A stretch of 11,044 nt of DNA from Haloarculaceae archaeon (lineage in GTDB: Archaea; Halobacteriota; Halobacteria; Halobacteriales; Haloarculaceae). The notes under the pieces are model-generated. The model searched no databases. It had not been told where the DNA came from and worked only from the letters and a program-made list of their open reading frames with translations. Position numbers and translations under genes: made by a program. Location of the stretch: positions 1-11,044 of the forward strand of contig JAHENO010000216.1 of the NCBI GenBank assembly GCA_018609945.1, written 5' to 3'. This document shows positions 7,291-11,044 of this stretch, piece by piece (within the stretch, counting starts at the first letter, position 1; each line of letters begins with the position of its first letter).

Positions 7291-7304
7291 AGGGTAAATA
7301 CCCT
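7291..7304 (-). promoter_or_regulatory. TATA box inside a palindrome, promoter/operator of the phosphate transporter
   Basis: The minus strand reads AGGGTATTTACCCT: two perfect 6-bp arms (AGGGTA/TACCCT) around a 2-bp centre, with TATTTA forming the TATA box itself. The box lies about 27-32 nt before the ATG at 7269, giving an almost leaderless transcript. A dyad centred on the TATA box is where a repressor could block TBP. Confidence 0.55.
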
Positions 7305-7329
7305 GGCATCTCCGCCCGGTGGCCGACGG

Positions 7330-7629
7330 TCACCGCATCGTCACGGCGGCAAGCAGCCCCACGGCGACGAACTCCAGGAGCCGCATGACGAACACCACGC
7401 CACCGACGACGGGGTCGGACGCGTAGAGCATGTGCATGCTGTCGAAGAAGAAGTAGACAGCGACGACGTTCTCGACGAGGAGGGCGGCGCTGAAGGCGAC
7501 GAGTCCGAGCACCATCGCCGACCCGAACTGGCGGTAGTTGTGCACCCAGACCGCACCCAGCACTGCGAGGAGGACCGCGTTGACGGCGGCGAGAACGATG
7601 CCGCCCATCGCGAGCGTGGACGCCGCCAT
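7330..7629 (-). CDS. Small three-helix membrane protein of unknown function
   Basis: A 99-residue hydrophobic protein that I do not recognise by name. Three transmembrane helices are clear: about 7-27 (GGIVLAAVNAVLLAVLGAV), 37-59 (AMVLGLVAFSAALLVENVVA) and 74-98 (GGVVFVMRLLEFVAVGLLAA). Short polar loops lie between them: HNYRQFGS after helix 1 and FDSMHMLYASDP after helix 2. Glu53 in helix 2 and Glu85 in helix 3 are membrane-embedded acids next to Asn/Arg, which are often functional. It is the only sensible coding frame here; its start ATG at 7629 lies 53 bp after the molybdoenzyme stop, and no TATA-like box is seen in that gap, so the two may be co-transcribed. A role as a membrane partner (for example in electron transfer) of the enzyme is possible but is only inferred from position. 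Confidence 0.75.
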   Translation of the reverse strand: MAASTLAMGGIVLAAVNAVLLAVLGAVWVHNYRQFGSAMVLGLVAFSAALLVENVVAVYFFFDSMHMLYASDPVVGGVVFVMRLLEFVAVGLLAAVTMR

Positions 7630-7682
7630 CTACCGGCCCTCGCGTGCCGTCGCCCCGACACCCACCTCGCCTGCCCTCATGA

Positions 7683-9200
7683 CTAGTTGCCCATCGCGTC
7701 CATCGGGTTCACGGTCTTCGAGACCCAGCCCGAGGCCCCGCTGGGGAAGGAGTCGGACTCCTCCTCGGTCTGGAGGTTGCCCTCGCCGTCGATCGCGCGG
7801 ACGACCACCTCGTGGGACTCCTCGGGCTCGAACTCGTAGCGCCACTGGCGCCACACGTCGTCGCCTGGCAGCGGGTCGGAGAGTTCGGCGTCGGCCCAGG
7901 TGTCGCCGCCGTCGATCGACACCTCGACGCGCTCTATTCCGCGGGTGCCGGCGTAGGCGTGCCCCGCCACCTCGAAGTTGCCGTTCTCCAGCATGGTGTC
8001 GCTCCAGAGTTTGGCGACGGTGTTGACGGGGCCGGTGCCGTGCCACCCGCGCTGTTCCCAGTAGCCGTCCATCTCCTCCTCCAGGAGTTCGATCTCCGAG
8101 AGCCACTTGACGTTGGTCTCGCCCCAGTGTCCCGGAATCAGCACACGGACGGGGTGGCCGTGGGACTGGGGTAGCGACTGGCCGTTCATCCCCCACGCGA
8201 GGAAGCCGTCCTCGAGGGCCTCGATGGGGAACTGGACGAAGTAGTCGTCCTCGGCGCGGAGCATCGCACACCCGCACTCGCCGCCGGGGTCGACCTCCTC
8301 CAGCAGGGGCTTGATCGGCGTCCCCGTCCAGACGGCGGTGTCGAGTTTGTGGCCGTTGAGGTCCTCTCCGACACACCGCAACGTCACGAACCGCCGCTCG
8401 GTCGGCAGCGCCTGGAGGTCATCGAACGTGACCTCGCGTTCCTCGCCGACCTCGCCGGCGAACGTCAGCGACCAGTCCTCGGCCGAGAGGTCGGGATCGA
8501 ACTCCGCGATGTCGACGTTGTAGAACTCGTCGAACGTGCTGACGAGACCGGGGATGTCCCCCGCAATGTCGAGGGACTTCCCGTCGGCTTCCTCCATCAG
8601 CGCGGCCACGTCCTCGTCGGCCGGTTCGAGGTCGTCGCCGGAGTCGTCGGTGCTTCCGCCCGCCAGTCGGCCGAGACCGATCGACAGGCCGACGAAGGTG
8701 AGCGCGCCCGCACCCGAGACGAGTGCGCGCCGCCGTGACGGGTCGTGTTCCGGCGCGGCCAGCGGCGTGGCGCCGACCGCGGTGAACACCGTGACGGGCC
8801 CGGCCGCACCGATTGCGAGGGCTGGTTCGGCCGTGATCGCCGCCGTCACGCCCCACGACAGGACGCCAGCGAGAAGGACACCGGCGACCGGTCTGCCGAG
8901 GCGGCGTGCGGCCACGAGTCCGAGGAGTGCGACCCCGGCGAGCAACGCCGTGGCGATGCCGAACGACATCGCGATGTGTATCAGGTGTCCCTGTTCCCCG
9001 ACGTTCTGTATCATGAACGCGACGATGGCCCCGGGCGTCAGGCGGACGACCATCGCGTCGATCGGTGCCACGATGAACTGCCGCGTGTAGCCGGCGACCG
9101 CATAGGACCCGGCGACGCCCACCAGGCCCGCAAGGAGAGCAAAGAGCAGGTCGCTCCGGGTGAATTGTTCGCGTAGTTGCCGCGTGAGTGTGTCGGTCAT
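7683..9200 (-). CDS. Membrane-anchored sulfite oxidase-family molybdopterin-dependent oxidoreductase
   Basis: A 505-residue enzyme with a polytopic N-terminus (helices about 16-37, 68-98, 106-125 and 127-145), then a Tat-like SRRRAL at 155-160 followed by a fifth hydrophobic segment (to about 180), an acidic linker (about 184-205), the molybdopterin-binding domain (about 240-405) and a C-terminal Mo-co dimerisation-like domain (about 415-490) carrying VEVSIDGGDTW. Cys276 in TLRCVGEDLNG is the expected Mo ligand; WTGTPIKPLL and SHGHPVRVLIPG are typical of the superfamily. The dimerisation domain argues for a sulfite oxidase-like enzyme over MsrP (YedY), which lacks it, but the true substrate is unknown. 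The catalytic part probably faces outside. ATG at 9200 is preferred over a TTG three codons upstream. It has its own promoter 26-42 nt upstream, matching that of the lipoprotein gene. Confidence 0.9.
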   Translation of the reverse strand: MTDTLTRQLREQFTRSDLLFALLAGLVGVAGSYAVAGYTRQFIVAPIDAMVVRLTPGAIVAFMIQNVGEQGHLIHIAMSFGIATALLAGVALLGLVAARRLGRPVAGVLLAGVLSWGVTAAITAEPALAIGAAGPVTVFTAVGATPLAAPEHDPSRRRALVSGAGALTFVGLSIGLGRLAGGSTDDSGDDLEPADEDVAALMEEADGKSLDIAGDIPGLVSTFDEFYNVDIAEFDPDLSAEDWSLTFAGEVGEEREVTFDDLQALPTERRFVTLRCVGEDLNGHKLDTAVWTGTPIKPLLEEVDPGGECGCAMLRAEDDYFVQFPIEALEDGFLAWGMNGQSLPQSHGHPVRVLIPGHWGETNVKWLSEIELLEEEMDGYWEQRGWHGTGPVNTVAKLWSDTMLENGNFEVAGHAYAGTRGIERVEVSIDGGDTWADAELSDPLPGDDVWRQWRYEFEPEESHEVVVRAIDGEGNLQTEEESDSFPSGASGWVSKTVNPMDAMGN

Positions 9201-9209
9201 AGTCGTCAA

Positions 9210-9225
9210 GAGGGGCTATCCCCTC
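9210..9225. promoter_or_regulatory. 6-4-6 inverted repeat before the molybdoenzyme start (candidate operator)
   Basis: GAGGGG-CTAT-CCCCTC is a perfect dyad lying between the TATA-region element (9226-9242) and the ATG at 9200, where transcription would begin. It could be an operator at the start site or, if transcribed, a 5' hairpin ending 9 nt before the ATG. Confidence 0.5.
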
Positions 9226-9242
9226 AAGTACATTTTTCAAAG
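9226..9242 (-). promoter_or_regulatory. TATA-region promoter element of the molybdoenzyme gene
   Basis: The minus strand reads CTTTGAAAAATGTACTT, 26-42 nt upstream of the ATG at 9200. The same element recurs at 10376-10392 before the lipoprotein gene with 15 of 17 bases identical. Its AT-rich core in GC-rich DNA and its position support a core promoter. Confidence 0.6.
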
Positions 9243-9246
9243 TCCG

Positions 9247-9268
9247 TTCAGTTTCGGCTCAGTTTCGG
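9247..9268. repeat. Tandem 11-bp repeat upstream of the molybdoenzyme promoter
   Basis: TTCAGTTTCGG (9247-9257) is directly followed by CTCAGTTTCGG (9258-9268), 10 of 11 bases identical. One helical turn apart and just upstream of the TATA region, they could be paired binding sites for an activator. The second copy ends 2 bp before the lipoprotein stop codon at 9271. Confidence 0.5.
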
Positions 9269-9270
9269 CC

Positions 9271-10347
9271 CTACTCTTCGGAGACGACCGGACAGTTGAC
9301 GTTCGCGGCACCCGAGGCGAGGATGTCGGCGTCGGTCGCCGACTCCAGGTCCGAGACCGTCTCGAAGTCCGCGTTGTCGTAGATGTTGACCAGCCACAGC
9401 GGCGAGTAGCTGGCGTCACCGGGCAGCGTCGCGACGACGTTGTGGGTCTGGGCCGACCCCTCCTCGGTCATGAACCCGGAGGGCGGACCGCCCCCCTCCT
9501 TGCCGGGATTCGTGTTGAAGCTGACGTAGATCGGCGAGAGGGGGACGGAGTCGCCGGCTCCCGCCAGCGTCTCGAACGTGAAGTAGCTCACCACCTCGCC
9601 GTCGTACCACCCCTCGACGAGGCCGGTGTCGGCGTCGCCGTGGCGCATCGAGGCCGTCGAACCATCGGGGACGATGGGACAGTTCTTGACCGTGTCCGTG
9701 GTCTCGATGTCGTAGTCCGCGTCCATGAGCGCCCCTGCGCTCGTGATGGTGTTGGCCTCGTATTCGTCGGGGACCGTGACCTTGTTGACCCGCCAGAAGT
9801 CGTTGTACCCCTCGTCACCCGGCACGGTGCCGACGACGTTGAGCTGGCCCTCGACCGGGTCGCCGTTCTCGCGGAAGAACGCGTAGATCGGCGCCGGCTC
9901 GGTCGGCTGGACGTCGAAGTCGTAGTACTCTACGACGCCGCCGTCGGGGCCGTACCCCTGCGTGAGGAAGTTCGCGTCGAAGTCGATGGGTTCGTCCGCG
10001 CCGGGGAGGTCGGGGTTCTCGGCCCGGACGTGGAGCGTCCCGGCGTCCTCACTGAAGCGGTCGATGGCGACCCTGGAGGCGTCCGCGGGGTCGGTCGGCT
10101 CCATCCCGTCGTCCATGTCCTCCTCGCCGTCCATGTCGTCGCCGTCGTCCATCTCCTCGCTATCGTCCATCGATTCGTTGTCCATCGACCCGTCGTCCAT
10201 GGACTCGTTGTCCATCGAGTCGTCGTCCATGTCGTCATCGCTGCTGCCGCCGCCGTCGCCGCTACTCGAACAGCCGGCGAGTGCGACTGCGGTCGTACCG
10301 CCCGCTACCTGCAGGAACCGTCGGCGCGTCGTGTCGTTGTCGGACAT
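9271..10347 (-). CDS. Tat-exported lipoprotein with Met/Asp-repeat linker and a duplicated domain
   Basis: A 358-residue secreted, probably lipid-anchored protein. Residues 8-12 are the twin-arginine motif RRRFL, followed by a hydrophobic stretch and the lipobox LAGC (Cys26). Residues 38-82 are a linker of Met-Asp units, with Met at 40, 45, 50, 55, 60, 66, 72, 78 and 82. Two homologous domains follow: copy 1 (about 138-226) runs VVEYYDFD, PIYAFF, LNVVGTVPGDEGYNDFW, then NCPIV; copy 2 (about 252-355) runs VVSYFTFE, PIYVSF, HNVVATLPGDASYSPLW, then NCPVV. Each has one Cys in NCP(I/V)V; MRHGDADTG lies between them. I do not recall a characterised function; it may belong to a domain-of-unknown-function family. 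It shares promoter elements with the downstream molybdoenzyme gene (70-bp gap), suggesting joint regulation. Start ATG at 10347 places the Tat motif correctly. Confidence 0.85.
   Translation of the reverse strand: MSDNDTTRRRFLQVAGGTTAVALAGCSSSGDGGGSSDDDMDDDSMDNESMDDGSMDNESMDDSEEMDDGDDMDGEEDMDDGMEPTDPADASRVAIDRFSEDAGTLHVRAENPDLPGADEPIDFDANFLTQGYGPDGGVVEYYDFDVQPTEPAPIYAFFRENGDPVEGQLNVVGTVPGDEGYNDFWRVNKVTVPDEYEANTITSAGALMDADYDIETTDTVKNCPIVPDGSTASMRHGDADTGLVEGWYDGEVVSYFTFETLAGAGDSVPLSPIYVSFNTNPGKEGGGPPSGFMTEEGSAQTHNVVATLPGDASYSPLWLVNIYDNADFETVSDLESATDADILASGAANVNCPVVSEE
10102..10236 (-). repeat. Degenerate tandem repeat encoding the Met-Asp linker
   Basis: The plus strand shows repeated GTCGTCCAT/TTGTCCATC units about 15 bp apart, then about 18 bp, matching the Met-Asp pentads and hexads of the lipoprotein (residues 38-82). 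All units are in frame and vary at third positions, so the repeat looks maintained at protein level. It is prone to slippage length changes in multiples of the unit. Confidence 0.65.
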
Positions 10348-10375
10348 ACCGGGTAGACGGAGATAGTGGACAGGA

Positions 10376-10392
10376 AAGTAGATTTTTCAAGG
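10376..10392 (-). promoter_or_regulatory. TATA-region promoter element of the lipoprotein gene
   Basis: The minus strand reads CCTTGAAAAATCTACTT, 29-45 nt before the ATG at 10347. It is 15/17 identical to the element before the molybdoenzyme gene (9226-9242), at nearly the same distance from the start codon. Confidence 0.6.
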
Positions 10393-10410
10393 TTCAGACA
10401 AACTCTCTCC

Positions 10411-10454
10411 GGAATCGACTCGGTTTGGTTCAAACTCCGTTCAGGTTCGATTCC
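10411..10454. promoter_or_regulatory. Inverted repeats in the lipoprotein/EF-2 divergent intergenic region
   Basis: An 8-bp perfect inverted repeat, GGAATCGA (10411-10418) and TCGATTCC (10447-10454), encloses a smaller one, GTTTG-GTT-CAAAC (10423-10435). Between or overlapping these is AACTCCGTTCAGGTTCG (10433-10449), 15/17 identical to 9240-9256 by the molybdoenzyme promoter. A candidate regulator-binding region upstream of the lipoprotein promoter. Confidence 0.45.
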
Positions 10455-10496
10455 ATTTCCCGGATTGCACCGGTCCTGCCGGCGTGAAACACTACC

Positions 10497-10502
10497 CTTT
10501 TG
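10497..10502 (+). promoter_or_regulatory. Candidate TATA-like element for EF-2
   Basis: CTTTTG, within ACCCTTTTGAC, lies 29-34 nt before the EF-2 ATG at 10531. The position is right for a short-leader transcript, but the match to a TATA box is only fair. Confidence 0.35.
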
Positions 10503-10507
10503 ACGCT

Positions 10508-10523
10508 CCTGCCGGTAGGCAGG
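10508..10523 (+). promoter_or_regulatory. 6-4-6 inverted repeat just upstream of EF-2 start
   Basis: CCTGCC-GGTA-GGCAGG is a perfect dyad ending 7 nt before the ATG; as RNA the stem could extend outward by about three pairs including G-U pairs. It covers the AGGGG run that could act as a ribosome-binding site. It may be a 5' leader hairpin or a DNA operator at the start site. Confidence 0.5.
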
Positions 10524-10530
10524 GGTAATA

Positions 10531-11044
10531 ATGGGTCGACGAAAGAAGATTGTCCAGGAGTGCGAGGCGTTGATGGACAAGCCGGAGAACATCCGGAACA
10601 TCGCCATCGCCGCCCACGTGGACCACGGAAAGACAACGCTGACTGATAATTTGCTCGCCGGTGCGGGGATGATTGCAGAGGAGTCTGCCGGTGAGCAGCT
10701 CGCGATGGACACTGAGGAGGACGAACAGGAACGTGGCATCACCATCGACGCGGCGAACGTCTCGATGACCCACGAGTACGAGGGGACCAACCACCTCATC
10801 AACCTCATCGACACGCCGGGCCACGTCGACTTCGGCGGGGACGTCACCCGCGCGATGCGGGCCGTCGACGGCGCGATGGTGGGCGTCGACGCCGTCGAAG
10901 GGGCGGTGCCACAGACCGAGACCGTCCTCCGGCAAGCCCTGCGGGAGGGCGTCAAGCCGACGCTGTTCATCAACAAGGTCGACCGCCTCATCTCCGAGTT
11001 GCAGGAAGGTCCCGAGGAGATGCAACAGCGCCTGATGGGCGTCA
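10531..11044 (+). CDS. fusA: Translation elongation factor EF-2 (aEF-2), 3' partial
   Basis: The N-terminal 171 residues of archaeal EF-2, the GTPase that translocates tRNA and mRNA on the ribosome; full length is normally about 730 residues, so most of the gene lies beyond the window. The GTP-binding domain shows G1 AHVDHGKT (28-35), switch I RGIT (68-71) with the archaeal/eukaryal-type ERGITIDAANVSM context, G3 DTPGH (94-98) and G4 NKVD (148-151). The MGRRKKIVQECEALMDKPE start is typical of haloarchaeal EF-2 and supports the ATG at 10531. Residues 115-127 read AMVGVDAVEGAVP, a little different from the AxVVVDAVEGxMP I would expect, but nothing catalytic is altered. It is divergent from the lipoprotein gene across a 183-bp region holding several inverted repeats. 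The identification is essentially certain. Confidence 0.97.
   Translation, partial: MGRRKKIVQECEALMDKPENIRNIAIAAHVDHGKTTLTDNLLAGAGMIAEESAGEQLAMDTEEDEQERGITIDAANVSMTHEYEGTNHLINLIDTPGHVDFGGDVTRAMRAVDGAMVGVDAVEGAVPQTETVLRQALREGVKPTLFINKVDRLISELQEGPEEMQQRLMGV

Noticed and set aside
6547..7686. 379-codon plus-strand open frame rich in Asp, Arg and Gly
   Set aside because: It is antisense to the PiT and small membrane protein genes; long antisense frames are expected in GC-rich DNA, and the repeats are low complexity with no recognisable fold.
10102..10236. CRISPR-like array from regularly spaced GTCCAT units
   Set aside because: Units are far too short and contiguous, with no unique spacers; they are the codons of the in-frame Met-Asp linker.
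9160..10356. 398-codon plus-strand open frame opposite the lipoprotein gene
   Set aside because: Val/Arg/His-rich translation that mirrors the Met-Asp repeat of the real gene (repeated HRxVVH units); no start context and no motif.
10305..10991. Minus-strand open frames opposite EF-2
   Set aside because: The plus strand encodes unmistakable EF-2 GTPase motifs; the antisense frames are Ser/Arg-rich shadows.

Overview
The window reads as haloarchaeal chromosome. The proteins are strongly acidic, the right half is very GC-rich with G/C at most third codon positions, several families are typical of haloarchaea (a DUF5815-like protein, a haloarchaeal-type PiT transporter, a Tat lipoprotein with an acidic linker), and the right edge encodes an archaeal EF-2. 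Promoters look archaeal: AT-rich TATA-like boxes about 25-40 nt before start codons, with short or no leaders. I cannot assign a genus from sequence alone.

Layout. Left block (1 to about 4.65 kb, visibly less GC-rich and more loosely codon-biased): the 3' part of a PAC2-family gene (+), an SDR oxidoreductase with a frameshift just after its start (+), a complete 900-residue P-type cation ATPase (-), and divergently beside it a truncated, frameshifted remnant of a second SDR (+). About 270 bp without a recognisable gene follows. Right block (4.86 kb to the end, very GC-rich): a DUF5815-like protein (-) divergent from a DJ-1/PfpI-family protein (+), whose stop codon directly abuts that of a PiT-type phosphate transporter (-). 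Upstream of the transporter, all on the minus strand, come a small three-helix membrane protein, a membrane-anchored sulfite-oxidase-family molybdoenzyme, and a Tat-exported lipoprotein with a methionine/aspartate repeat linker and two copies of an unassigned domain. EF-2 (+) starts divergently at 10531 and runs off the window.

How they fit together. The most interesting unit is 7.3-10.4 kb. The lipoprotein and the molybdoenzyme both act outside the membrane, and their promoters share a near-identical 17-nt TATA-region element (9226-9242 and 10376-10392, 15/17 identical) plus a second shared element (15/17 identical). This suggests co-regulation. A Met-rich secreted protein beside a sulfite-oxidase/MsrP-superfamily enzyme recalls the bacterial pairing of a methionine-rich periplasmic peptide with a Mo-dependent methionine sulfoxide reductase, but that function is inference only. 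The left block looks like accessory DNA in decay: two damaged SDR genes flank an intact ATPase whose membrane-site residues depart from classical Ca2+ pumps.
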